NCBI GenBank assembly: GCA_964415195.1
Contig: CAYPYD010000002.1
Span: forward strand, 124,001-188,000
Direction: 5' to 3'
Length of the DNA: 64,000 nucleotides
From: WTXA01 sp964415195
Lineage (GTDB): Bacteria > Bacillota > TC1
Shown here: positions 8,119 through 16,633 of the stretch, piece by piece
Layout: every line of letters begins with the position of its first letter
Position numbering within the stretch: the first letter of the stretch is position 1
Position numbers and translations under genes: made by a program
The notes under the pieces: generated by a model
Database searches by the model: none
Seen by the model: only the letters and a program-made list of their open reading frames with translations
What the model was told of the DNA's origin: nothing

Positions 8119-8684
8119 GTAAGTTAATTTTAATATCTGGTGGAGCAAGAAGCGGTAAGAGTACTTTAGCAGAAAGAATGGCTCTTGATATTGGTTCGAA
8201 GGTAACCTATATTGCTACCTCTTTGGCAATAGATGAAGAAATGAAGATGAGAATTAGGCTTCATAAAAGCAAGCGTCCAGATAATTGGGGCTTAGTAGAA
8301 GCTTATAGGGATTTTAACTTTAGTGGAATTGGTACTGAGGAGACTTTGTTATTAGACTGTGTAACAATTATGGTTACAAATATTCTTTTTGAAGAAATCA
8401 AGGATTGGGATAATTTCGATCAGATTAATAGCAAGAATATAAATATAGCAAGTGAGGTAGAAGATTTAGTACTTTTTGAAATGAAATCTCTAATTGATAT
8501 AATGCGAAGCAGAGAAGGCAATAGTATCCTTGTAACTAATGAGATTGGCTTAGGGCTTGTTCCGGAAACATTTAGTAATAGAGTTTTCAGAGATATTCTA
8601 GGCAGAGTCAATCAATATTTAGCAAGCCTGGCTGATGAAGTGCATTTTTGTATTTCAGGAATTGACCTGAAAATCAAAGGTTAA
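8115..8684 (+). CDS. cobU: Adenosylcobinamide kinase / guanylyltransferase, apparent non-canonical start
   Basis: The enzyme phosphorylates adenosylcobinamide and attaches GMP. The P-loop GGARSGKS and the following LAERMAL lie upstream of the first in-frame ATG (8178), so that ATG cannot be the start. A start there would lose Walker A. The frame is closed by TGA at 8106-8108, and between it and the P-loop there is no ATG, GTG or TTG. The best candidate is ATA at 8115, which overlaps the cobT stop, gives the expected N terminus (x)GKLILISGG and has GAGAGGAG about 11 bases upstream. This yields 189 residues, normal for CobU. The guanylylated histidine is expected at His50 in RIRLHKSKRPDNW. A sequencing error or ATG-to-ATA mutation is the alternative. 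Confidence 0.88.
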   Translation: MGKLILISGGARSGKSTLAERMALDIGSKVTYIATSLAIDEEMKMRIRLHKSKRPDNWGLVEAYRDFNFSGIGTEETLLLDCVTIMVTNILFEEIKDWDNFDQINSKNINIASEVEDLVLFEMKSLIDIMRSREGNSILVTNEIGLGLVPETFSNRVFRDILGRVNQYLASLADEVHFCISGIDLKIKG

Positions 8685-8705
8685 AGGTATTTTAAGGGAG
8701 AAATA

Positions 8706-9461
8706 ATGAAGTGGCTATATAATAAAGTAGAAAATATAATCTTGGCAATAGGTTTTTTAACTAAGTTACCAATACCTAGAAGTTTGAATTATAGCTCTAA
8801 TAAATTAGCTGATGGATTACAGTTTGCACCATTGATAGGAATTATAATAGGTGGTTTACTTGTATTACTGCATTTTGTATTTGGTTTTCTTTTACCTAAC
8901 TATATTTTAGCAGCTTTTATTTTAGTATTTTATGTATATATCACCGGGGGGCTGCATATTGATGGACTAGGAGACTTAGGTGATGGCTTGTTTTCTGGAA
9001 GAAGAAATGAGGCCTTTTATAAAGTGATGAAGGATAGTAGACTGGGTACTGGTGGTTTTTTAACTATCATATTTGTTCTTTTTTTTGACTATCTTTTTTT
9101 ACTAGAAACCATGAATTGGAAAGTGCTATTGTTCTTCCCTATTGCAGGAAGACTTGGGATGTTTTTTGGAGCTGTAATAGGTTCATATCCAAAGGAATTT
9201 GATGGAAGTGGCAAATTATTAATCGACGGGAGAAATCTTAAAAATAGCTGGCTGATGTTATTGCTGATTCTCCTTTTTTCATATATTTTATTCAATTGGC
9301 AGGGATTATTAATTTTTGTTAGCTTATTGGCAACTACTTTCATACTTGTAAAGAGCTGGTATAATAGACTTGATGGTATTACTGGAGATATGCTTGGGGC
9401 ATTGGTGGAATACTCACAAGTTGTCTTTTTATTTATGTCTTATGTGCTATTTGTTTTGTAG
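8706..9461 (+). CDS. cobS: Adenosylcobinamide-GDP ribazoletransferase (cobalamin synthase)
   Basis: The 251-residue integral membrane enzyme joins adenosylcobinamide-GDP to alpha-ribazole (phosphate), the final assembly step. The family signature is the aspartate-rich GGLHIDGLGDLGDGLFSGR, followed by DSRLGTGG. About six or seven hydrophobic helices fill the rest. The N terminus (FLTKLPIP) is typical. AGGGAGAAATA precedes the ATG. It is the last gene of the riboswitch operon. No cobC-type phosphatase was found next to it. Confidence 0.93.
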   Translation: MKWLYNKVENIILAIGFLTKLPIPRSLNYSSNKLADGLQFAPLIGIIIGGLLVLLHFVFGFLLPNYILAAFILVFYVYITGGLHIDGLGDLGDGLFSGRRNEAFYKVMKDSRLGTGGFLTIIFVLFFDYLFLLETMNWKVLLFFPIAGRLGMFFGAVIGSYPKEFDGSGKLLIDGRNLKNSWLMLLLILLFSYILFNWQGLLIFVSLLATTFILVKSWYNRLDGITGDMLGALVEYSQVVFLFMSYVLFVL

Positions 9462-9542
9462 TGCTTATTAAACTTTATCATGTTGTTTAGTATTAATTAT
9501 TAATATATACTTAATGTAGAAAATGATGAAGGAGGAACTGAA

Positions 9543-9935
9543 ATGGATGAGTTTAGTCTAAGTTTCCCTGGTGGGAAAAAAGTTGAAGTAATTCACGGCA
9601 ACCATAGGCTATTAACAGACCAACCACTAGATAATGGTGGAGAAGATGCAGCAATGTCACCTTTTGACTTGTTCCTGGCATCAATTGTTACCTGTAGTGG
9701 AATTGTAGCACTTGGGTTCTTGAAGAAAAGAAACATTAGCACACAGGACCTGAAAGTCAGAATGATTCCTGAATATGATGAAGATGAGTACATGGTAAAT
9801 AAACTTAGAATAGAAATAGATGTGCCTGATGATTTTCCAGAAAAGTATCTAAGCGCTCTAAGTAAGGCTCTTGAAACTTGTACAGTAAAGAAACATTTGG
9901 TAAAACCACCAGAGTTTGAAATAGTTATAAAATAA
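9543..9935 (+). CDS. OsmC/Ohr-family peroxiredoxin-like protein
   Basis: The 130-residue protein matches the OsmC/YhfA family, which reduces organic or inorganic hydroperoxides through two cysteines. Both are present: Cys58 in SIVTCSGIVA and a second in ALETCTVKKHL near the C terminus. The conserved MSPFDLFLAS precedes the first. It probably acts as a thiol-dependent peroxidase, but many YhfA-type members have no tested activity. A GGAGG site lies 7 bases before the ATG, it has no close partner, and a terminator follows. Confidence 0.88.
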   Translation: MDEFSLSFPGGKKVEVIHGNHRLLTDQPLDNGGEDAAMSPFDLFLASIVTCSGIVALGFLKKRNISTQDLKVRMIPEYDEDEYMVNKLRIEIDVPDDFPEKYLSALSKALETCTVKKHLVKPPEFEIVIK

Positions 9936-9957
9936 ATATAATTTGTTAGAAGTAGTT

Positions 9958-9986
9958 GAAAGTGCAGATAGAATCTGCACTTTTTT
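9958..9986 (+). terminator. Intrinsic terminator after the OsmC-like gene
   Basis: A 10-bp stem (9960-9969 with 9973-9982) has a 3-base loop and ends in six T residues. Confidence 0.9.
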
Positions 9987-10053
9987 AGTATAAATTTCAA
10001 AATTGATTAAATAAGGTGGATTAATATATAGAGATGATATATAATTAAATTAA

Positions 10054-10073
10054 CCTACCTTACGGTCGGTAGG
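10054..10073. promoter_or_regulatory. Candidate TetR operator (inverted repeat)
   Basis: CCTACC (10054-10059) and GGTAGG (10068-10073) form a dyad with an 8-base centre. It sits 17 bases before the TetR gene and just after a TATAAT-like element near 10039-10047. The CCTACC...CGGTCGGTAGG style is common among TetR-family operators, so autorepression of the TetR-SulP operon is likely. The assignment is inference from position and symmetry. Confidence 0.65.
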
Positions 10074-10090
10074 CTGTAAGGGGTTGTGAT

Positions 10091-10660
10091 ATGGAAACTA
10101 GAAACAATATTATTGAAGTCGCATTTAGATTATTTGCTGATAAAGGCACAGAGTTTTCAATAGCTGAAGTGACCAAGGAAGTCGGAATACAAAAAGCTTC
10201 CTTTTATGCACACTTTACCAGCAAGGAAACACTACTTTATGAAATAATAGATAAAGAAATTGATAATTACTTTTTTGAAATCAAAGAGGATAATAGGAAT
10301 TTAAAAAATATATTCTTTTCAATTCTCGATTACTATCAAGGATCTGAAGTGAAATTGTATTTTTGGAAAAGGCTGCTGCTGTTTCCCCCAAAGGTATTTA
10401 AAGATTCATTAGTAAAGAAAATTGCTGATCTATCCTTAAAGCGCTTTGAAATTATTAAGGATATTATCGGGGGTTACATTAAGAATAGAAAATTGCCGGA
10501 TCAAAATATTGATAAAGCGACAATCGAATTTCTTTCGTTGATTCATGGTCTATTAACCAGTGTCATCATATATAATTATATGGACAGAAAAGATGAATAT
10601 ATAGAAATATGGCAAGATTTTTGGAGAGGTATAGGAGGAAAAGAATATGATGATGCCTAA
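10091..10660 (+). CDS. TetR/AcrR-family transcriptional regulator
   Basis: The 189-residue protein has an N-terminal TetR helix-turn-helix (about residues 5-50: NIIEVAFRLFADKG, then FSIAEVTKEVGIQKASFYAHFTSKE). The C-terminal ligand-binding domain has no recognisable specificity. It overlaps the following SulP gene by 14 bases, so the two are translated together, and an inverted-repeat operator lies in front. It probably represses its own operon and responds to a small molecule or to the state of the transported anion. The ligand is unknown. Confidence 0.9.
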   Translation: METRNNIIEVAFRLFADKGTEFSIAEVTKEVGIQKASFYAHFTSKETLLYEIIDKEIDNYFFEIKEDNRNLKNIFFSILDYYQGSEVKLYFWKRLLLFPPKVFKDSLVKKIADLSLKRFEIIKDIIGGYIKNRKLPDQNIDKATIEFLSLIHGLLTSVIIYNYMDRKDEYIEIWQDFWRGIGGKEYDDA

Positions 10661-12338
10661 GTTATTCTCACTATTAAAAAACAATAGGCAAGAATTTACA
10701 AAAAAAACAATTACTCAAGATATAGTATCTGGCATCATAGTAGCCATTATAGCGTTACCCTTGTCTATAGCTCTAGCTATAGCTTCAGGTGTCTCACCAG
10801 AAAAAGGTCTGTTAACTGCTATAATAGGTGGCTTTATAATATCCTTATTAGGAGGTAGTAGAGTCCAAATTGGAGGACCTACCGGTGCATTTGTCATTAT
10901 AATATATGGGATTATTCAAAAATACAGTTTTGAAGGCTTGATGGTAGCAACTATTATGGCTGGAATAATTTTAATAATCTTTGGATTAGTAAAATTTGGC
11001 AGTGTAATTAAATTTATACCATATTCAATTACTACAGGATTTACTGCTGGTATTGCCATAGTATTGTTTTCGACCCAAATAAAAGACTTTCTTGGTCTAA
11101 GTATGGAAGAAGTACCCTCGGAGTTCTTCGAAAAGTGGGGGGCATATATTTCAAATATTAGTAGTTTTCAAATTGAAACAATTATAATTGGTATAATTGC
11201 ACTGATTATTATAATATTTATACCTAAAATACATAAAAAAATACCTGGGGCTTTAGTGGCTTTAGTAGTAACCACCTTGTTGGTACAGTTATTGAATCTC
11301 CCAGTTGAAACAATTGGCAGCAGATTCGGTGAAGTATCTGCAACAATCCCATTACCAAAACTACCTAATATAAATTTTCAAATGATATCTGATCTTATAG
11401 TGCCAGCAATCACCATAGCTATTCTAGCGGGTATAGAATCGCTGTTATCTGCAGTTGTTGCAGATGGAATGATCGGTAAGAAACATAACTCCAACATGGA
11501 ATTAGTAGCCCAAGGTGTTGCTAATATAGCCAGTGCTCTATTTGGCGGTATACCAGTAACAGGGGCGATTGCTAGAACAGCAGCTAACGTAAAAAATGGA
11601 GGAAGAACACCTATTGCGGGGATTGTTCATTCATTATTTCTATTATTGATAATGGTGTTGTTGATGCCTTATGCCAAACTAATACCTATGACAACACTTG
11701 CAGCTATATTGATTGTTATTTCATATAATATGAGCGAATGGAGAGCATTCAAGGATTTCTTTAAATCAACTAAGAGTGATGTGGCTGTGTTATTAATTAC
11801 TTTCTCCTTGACTGTTATTTTCGATCTTGTCCTAGCAATAGAAATCGGTATGATTCTAGCTATGTTCCTATTTATAAAGAAAAGCTCAGAAGCAACAAGC
11901 ATAAAGAAAGTTGACTATCTTTATGATTCATCAGAAGAAAGTGGTGATGAATATGATAGTAGTGAAGATAGTGAAAAATTGGCTAATAAATTCGATGAAA
12001 ACAAGAAAATTATGGTCTATGAAATAAATGGGCCACTATTCTTTGGTGCAGCACATACCTTTATGGAGCTTATTAATGAAATTGATATTGAGGCAAAAGT
12101 GTTAGTTATTAGAATGAAGAGTGTTCTAGTTTTTGATGCAACAGCCTTAAATGTCTTAAAAAGAATAAAGGCACAGTGTAAAAAACATAAAATCAAACTA
12201 ATATTTACTGAAGTACAAGAAAACCCTAAAAAACTAATGCAGAAGTCTGGATTCGTTGAATCAGTTGGTGAATGGTGCTTCTTCGACAAGTTAGAAGATG
12301 GTTATGAAAAAGCATTATCATTATTGGCAGAAAAATAA
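10647..12338 (+). CDS. SulP-family anion transporter with STAS domain
   Basis: The 563-residue protein has a SulP transmembrane region (about residues 20-410, 10-14 helices) with the signatures ALPLSIALAIASGVSPEKGL, GGSRVQIGGPTGAF and GGIPVTGAIARTAAN. A short acidic serine-rich linker (about 430-450) leads to a C-terminal STAS domain (about 455-560). SulP proteins carry sulfate, bicarbonate or dicarboxylates, and the substrate cannot be read here. Three consecutive ATGs start the gene, and AGGAGG at 10633-10638 favours 10647. It overlaps the TetR gene. No sulfate-assimilation or carbonic-anhydrase gene is adjacent. Confidence 0.9.
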   Translation: MMMPKLFSLLKNNRQEFTKKTITQDIVSGIIVAIIALPLSIALAIASGVSPEKGLLTAIIGGFIISLLGGSRVQIGGPTGAFVIIIYGIIQKYSFEGLMVATIMAGIILIIFGLVKFGSVIKFIPYSITTGFTAGIAIVLFSTQIKDFLGLSMEEVPSEFFEKWGAYISNISSFQIETIIIGIIALIIIIFIPKIHKKIPGALVALVVTTLLVQLLNLPVETIGSRFGEVSATIPLPKLPNINFQMISDLIVPAITIAILAGIESLLSAVVADGMIGKKHNSNMELVAQGVANIASALFGGIPVTGAIARTAANVKNGGRTPIAGIVHSLFLLLIMVLLMPYAKLIPMTTLAAILIVISYNMSEWRAFKDFFKSTKSDVAVLLITFSLTVIFDLVLAIEIGMILAMFLFIKKSSEATSIKKVDYLYDSSEESGDEYDSSEDSEKLANKFDENKKIMVYEINGPLFFGAAHTFMELINEIDIEAKVLVIRMKSVLVFDATALNVLKRIKAQCKKHKIKLIFTEVQENPKKLMQKSGFVESVGEWCFFDKLEDGYEKALSLLAEK

Positions 12339-12419
12339 AGAATCAAGATTTTAAATATTTATCTAGTATTTTAGAAATGGCTATGCTACAATAATCTTGT
12401 ATTATAAATTAATAAAATT

Positions 12420-12691
12420 TAATATTAGAGTTAATTAAATTCGTTGAGCAAAGGTAAGTACTTATTGATAAACGACCATAGAGAACCGATGATGGTGGAA
12501 ATTCGGTGTTAGTAGCAATAGGGAATGGATTTGTGAGAAGCTGGTGGAAAATGGCAACATTAGTATACCAAGCCGTTAGACCCACGTTATAGGGACAGGG
12601 TATGTTAGTACCTGTTAAAGGAATTATGAAAATAATTTGAAATTGGGTGGCACCACGAGTCAATCGTCCCTAGGATGATTGACTCTTTTTG
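12420..12691 (+). ncRNA. T-box leader of the trp operon
   Basis: Stem I features are visible as AGAGAACCGATGATGG near 12480 with its partner AATTCGGTG. The canonical T-box AAATTGGGTGGCACCACGAG lies at about 12640-12659, immediately before a terminator. This RNA binds uncharged tRNA to permit readthrough. Two UGG triplets (12542-12544 and 12545-12547), just after GAGAAGC on the 3' side of stem I, fit a tryptophan specifier and the downstream trp genes. I could not fold the RNA to prove which triplet is exposed. A promoter was not confidently found, and TACAAT at 12387-12392 is a weak -10 candidate. Confidence 0.93.
12657..12691 (+). terminator. T-box-controlled terminator
   Basis: A 13-bp stem (12657-12669 with 12673-12685, one G-U) has a CTA loop and then a T run. 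The T-box sequence overlaps its 5' side, which is the standard antiterminator/terminator switch. Confidence 0.92.
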
Positions 12692-12711
12692 TTTTAGAAA
12701 GGATGTTTAAG

Positions 12712-14193
12712 ATGAATGAAAGAAAATTTACCCCGAGTCTAGAAGATGGTAGTAACTATCTTAAAAACTATCACTATTTGCCAATAACCACCAAGATGCT
12801 ATATGATTCTAGCACCTTAGTAAACGTATTCCTTTCCTTAAAGGATGCTCATAAAAATGCTCTTCTACTAGAGAGTGTAGAAAATGGTGACAAATGGGGA
12901 AGGTATTCATTTATAGCTTATGATCCTATTGAAAGTATCGAAGTTAGTGATGCTAAAATATTACATAAGATTGATGGGTTAAAGAAGGAAATAACTGGTG
13001 TAAATCCTTTGGAATATATAAACAATTTATTATTGGTTAACAATAGTCCTAAAATAGAAGGTTGTCCAAAACTATCTGGAGGTTACATAGGATACTTCAG
13101 TTATGATACAGTCAGATATGTCGAGAATAGACTAATAAATATACCTATTGATGATTTGCAGATACCAGATATCCTCTTATACAAATGTACAGAAATCATT
13201 GCTTTTGATCACTTAACACATGAGTTAAGTGTAACTATAAACATACCTACGACAGGTGATTATCAAAGGAACTATATTGCTGGAACTAAAAGAGCTGAGA
13301 AGATTTTAGAGGAAATCACCAGATTCACCTATATGAACAGAGGTGGAAAAGATATTGTAAAGCCTATAGTTAGAAGTAATATTACCAAAGAAGAATATAT
13401 AAAGAATGTAGAAATTGCCAAAGAGAGAATTATTGAAGGTGATATATTCCAGGTAGTGCTATCAAATAGATTTGAAGTCGAAAATCCACCTGAAGCTTTC
13501 AATATATATAGGATGTTACGGTCAACAAATCCCTCACCATATATGTATTTTATTCAAACTGAAGACTTTTCAATTGCAGGTGCCTCACCTGAAATGTTGG
13601 TAAATGTAGAAGATGGTAAAATAACAACTAAACCTATAGCTGGCACTATAAGAAGAGGTAAGGATTCCTATGAAGATAAGCTTATGGAAAGCAAGCTTAT
13701 AAATGATGAAAAAGAAAAGGCTGAGCATACAATGTTAGTAGATTTAGGTCGCAATGATATAGGTAAAGTTTCTAAATTTGGAAGTGTACAAGTCCCTCAA
13801 CTTATGATTATCGAGAAGTATTCCCAACTATTTCACATCACAAGTCAGGTGGAAGGTGAGTTAAGGAATGATATGACTATGATAGATGCTTTAAAGGCAG
13901 TTCTTCCAGCAGGAACATTATCAGGGGCACCTAAGGTTAAAGCTATGGAAATTATCGATGAATTGGAAAAGAATAAACGTTGTCTCTATGGTGGAACAAT
14001 CGGCTATATATCCTTTGATGGAGTCATGGATACTTGTATAGCAATTAGAACAGTGTTAATTAAAGACAATAAGGCCTACATACAAGCTGGAGCAGGAATT
14101 GTACAAGACAGTATCCCGGAAAAGGAATACCTTGAATGTGAAACCAAGGCCAAGGCAATGATCAAGGCAATTGAGGAGGCGAGCAAACTATGA
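12712..14193 (+). CDS. trpE: Anthranilate synthase component I
   Basis: The protein converts chorismate to anthranilate with the TrpG amidotransferase. I choose ATG 12712 (MNERKF, 493 aa). AGAAAGGA lies 9 bases before it, whereas the longer frame would begin inside the terminator stem. The N-terminal domain has the tryptophan feedback motif LLES (NALLLESVENGDKWGRYSF). The catalytic domain has IAGASPEMLV, KPIAGTIRRG, LVDLGRNDIG, GTLSGAPKVKAMEIIDELE and YGGTIGY. The gene is the first in the trp operon and overlaps trpGD by 4 bases. Confidence 0.96.
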   Translation: MNERKFTPSLEDGSNYLKNYHYLPITTKMLYDSSTLVNVFLSLKDAHKNALLLESVENGDKWGRYSFIAYDPIESIEVSDAKILHKIDGLKKEITGVNPLEYINNLLLVNNSPKIEGCPKLSGGYIGYFSYDTVRYVENRLINIPIDDLQIPDILLYKCTEIIAFDHLTHELSVTINIPTTGDYQRNYIAGTKRAEKILEEITRFTYMNRGGKDIVKPIVRSNITKEEYIKNVEIAKERIIEGDIFQVVLSNRFEVENPPEAFNIYRMLRSTNPSPYMYFIQTEDFSIAGASPEMLVNVEDGKITTKPIAGTIRRGKDSYEDKLMESKLINDEKEKAEHTMLVDLGRNDIGKVSKFGSVQVPQLMIIEKYSQLFHITSQVEGELRNDMTMIDALKAVLPAGTLSGAPKVKAMEIIDELEKNKRCLYGGTIGYISFDGVMDTCIAIRTVLIKDNKAYIQAGAGIVQDSIPEKEYLECETKAKAMIKAIEEASKL

Positions 14194-15833
14194 TTTTAAT
14201 AATTGATAATTATGATTCATTTACATATAATCTATATCAATATATAGGGGAACTTTATAGTGATGTCATGGTAAGAAGAAATGATGAAATCACTATAGAT
14301 GAAATTAAAGAGTTGAAGCCAGATGGTATCGTCATATCACCTGGACCTGGAAGACCGACTGATAGCGGCATCAGTCTTGAGGTTATCAGAGAATTCTATA
14401 AAGATATCCCTATACTTGGAGTCTGTCTAGGTCATCAAGGAATGGGAGAAGTGTTTGGTGGAATCGTAACATATGCCAAGGAAATAGTTCATGGCAAAGC
14501 AAGTATGATTCAAATAGATAATAAAAGTAAATTATATAAGGGATTTCCAGATAAGATTAATGTTGCCAGATATCATTCATTAGCTGTGAACAAGGAGTCC
14601 TTACCTAGTAACTTTCTGATTACAGGGATAACCGAGGATGGGGAAGTGATGTCCATGGAAGATAGAAAGTTTCCACTTTATGGAGTACAGTATCATCCAG
14701 AGTCAATACTTACAAAATATGGTAAATTGATTATTAAGAATTTCATAACAGAGGTAATTGGCTTAAGACTCAGCACCTTAAAAAGTGTTGAAATCAATAT
14801 ACCTCAAAATGAAAAAAATCAACTAAAAGTATATATAAAGAAGGTTGTAGATGGATTGAATCTGACAGAAGCTGAAGCAAGCGAAGCTATGGATATAATT
14901 ATGAACAATTATTCAACTGATTCTCAAATAGCTTCTTTCATGACTGCGTTAAGTATAAAAGGCGAAAGCATAGAAGAAATTACTGGTTTTGCTAAAACAA
15001 TGAGAAAAAATGCTTCAATAGTTGAAGGATTAGAATCAGCTATAGATATAGTTGGCACAGGTGGAGATCTTCATCAAACATTTAATATATCAACAACCTC
15101 TTCTTTCATAATAGCCGGAGCAGGAGCAAAGGTGGCTAAACATGGTAATAGAAGTGTTAGTAGTAAAAGTGGCAGTGCAGATGTATTAGAACAATTAGGA
15201 GTTAAAATCGACCTTAGTCCTGATAGAATCAAGGAAATTGTTGATGAAGTTGGAGTTGCTTTTATGTTTGCTCCAGTATTTCATAAATCTATGAGATTTG
15301 CAGCAACACCTAGACGTGAAGTAGGTTTAAGAAGTGTTTTTAATATTTTAGGACCTTTAGCAAACCCTGCAGCAACTGAATATATATTAATGGGAGTCTA
15401 TGATGAAGCTTTAGTGGAGCCTCTTGGAAATGTACTTTTAAATTTAGGGATTAAAGGTGGTATGGTAGTTCATGGTCTTGATGGACTTGATGAAGTATCA
15501 ACTACTTCTGAAACCTTGGTTTGTGAAATAAGGGATGGTAAATTAAGCAAGTATCTAATAAGAGGTGAAGATTATGGACTTGCAAAAACTGAACTATCTC
15601 AACTAGTTGGTGGGGACAGTCAAGAAAATAGTAGAATAACACTAGAAATATTAGGTGGTAAAAAAGGACCGAAGAGGGACATAGTTGTCTTTAATAGTGC
15701 TTGTGCTCTATACATCAAGGGTATTGCCAAAACTATTGACGAAGGTGTTAAACTGGCTGAAGATTCGATAGAATCTGGTAGAGCCTTAAAAAAACTTCAA
15801 GAACTTATTAAAGCAAGTCAAAGGGGGGCATAA
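14190..15833 (+). CDS. trpGD: Fused anthranilate synthase component II (glutaminase) and anthranilate phosphoribosyltransferase
   Basis: The 547-residue bifunctional protein combines two trp enzymes. Residues 1-190 are a class I glutamine amidotransferase: SPGPGRP, nucleophile in GVCLGHQGMG, and HPESIL for the catalytic His/Glu. Residues about 205-547 are TrpD: GTGGDLHQTFNISTTSSF for PRPP binding, AKHGNRSVSSKSGSADVLEQLG, and RREVGLRSVFNILGPL. The fusion keeps ammonia transfer partner and next-step enzyme together. Such trpG-trpD fusions are known in enterobacteria (TrpGD) and in some anaerobes. The start overlaps the trpE stop (ATGA). trpC follows after 5 bases. Confidence 0.95.
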   Translation: MILIIDNYDSFTYNLYQYIGELYSDVMVRRNDEITIDEIKELKPDGIVISPGPGRPTDSGISLEVIREFYKDIPILGVCLGHQGMGEVFGGIVTYAKEIVHGKASMIQIDNKSKLYKGFPDKINVARYHSLAVNKESLPSNFLITGITEDGEVMSMEDRKFPLYGVQYHPESILTKYGKLIIKNFITEVIGLRLSTLKSVEINIPQNEKNQLKVYIKKVVDGLNLTEAEASEAMDIIMNNYSTDSQIASFMTALSIKGESIEEITGFAKTMRKNASIVEGLESAIDIVGTGGDLHQTFNISTTSSFIIAGAGAKVAKHGNRSVSSKSGSADVLEQLGVKIDLSPDRIKEIVDEVGVAFMFAPVFHKSMRFAATPRREVGLRSVFNILGPLANPAATEYILMGVYDEALVEPLGNVLLNLGIKGGMVVHGLDGLDEVSTTSETLVCEIRDGKLSKYLIRGEDYGLAKTELSQLVGGDSQENSRITLEILGGKKGPKRDIVVFNSACALYIKGIAKTIDEGVKLAEDSIESGRALKKLQELIKASQRGA

Positions 15834-15838
15834 GGGAA

Positions 15839-16633
15839 ATGATGATATTAGATAAGATTGTTAAAAAAAGAAAAGAACAATTGATAAGAGAAAAGTCACT
15901 TAACAGCTTAGAGGAAATTAAAAGGTTGATTGAACTAAATAGAAATGATGATAGTGAAGCTGGTAGGCATTTCCAGTTGGAGAGTGTCTTGAAATCTAAG
16001 GATTTTACACTTATTGCTGAAGTCAAAAAGGCTTCTCCTTCAAAAGGGATAATAAATGCCGATATGAAGCCAGTTGAGACTGCCTTAAAATATCAAGCTG
16101 CCGGTGCAGGAGCAATATCTGTATTAACAGAAGAAGAATATTTTATGGGTAGTAATCGCTACTTAAGTGATATAGCAGCGAGAGTCGAAATTCCAATTCT
16201 AAGAAAAGATTTCATTATAGATTCTTATCAAATATATCACAGTAAGTACTTAGGTGCTTCGATAATATTATTGATTGTGGCCATACTTGATAAAGAAAAA
16301 CTGATTGAGTATTTATCATTGGCTGATATTTTAGGACTTGATGCTATTGTTGAAGTTCATACTGAAGAAGAACTTATGATTGCTATTGATATTGGGGCTA
16401 GAATTATTGGAATTAACAATAGAAACCTGAAGACTTTTGAGATAAACTTGGAGACAACTAAAAGATTAATGGAGTTGATTCCTGATGACAAACTAGTAAT
16501 TTCTGAAAGTGGAATAAAGACAGCTGAAGATGTTAAGTATTTGAAGAACTTAGGAGTTAAAGGTATTCTTATTGGTGAAACACTAATGAGAAGTGATGAT
16601 ATAGAAAAAGCTATAAAGGGACTAGGATTATGA
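15839..16633 (+). CDS. trpC: Indole-3-glycerol-phosphate synthase
   Basis: The 264-residue TIM-barrel enzyme closes the indole ring from carboxyphenylaminodeoxyribulose phosphate. Catalytic motifs are visible: IAEVKKASPSKG, VLTEEEYFMG, LRKDFIIDSYQI, GINNRNLKTFEI and ISESGIK. Two adjacent ATGs (15839, 15842) are possible starts, with a purine-rich site close upstream. It overlaps trpF by 4 bases. Confidence 0.95.
   Translation: MMILDKIVKKRKEQLIREKSLNSLEEIKRLIELNRNDDSEAGRHFQLESVLKSKDFTLIAEVKKASPSKGIINADMKPVETALKYQAAGAGAISVLTEEEYFMGSNRYLSDIAARVEIPILRKDFIIDSYQIYHSKYLGASIILLIVAILDKEKLIEYLSLADILGLDAIVEVHTEEELMIAIDIGARIIGINNRNLKTFEINLETTKRLMELIPDDKLVISESGIKTAEDVKYLKNLGVKGILIGETLMRSDDIEKAIKGLGL

Noticed and set aside
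8178..8684. cobU starting at ATG 8178
   Set aside because: This start would remove the Walker A P-loop, which is encoded in the same open frame upstream.
12679..12711. trpE extended to a TTG inside the T-box terminator
   Set aside because: The codons overlap the terminator stem and T run, and a ribosome site precedes ATG 12712.
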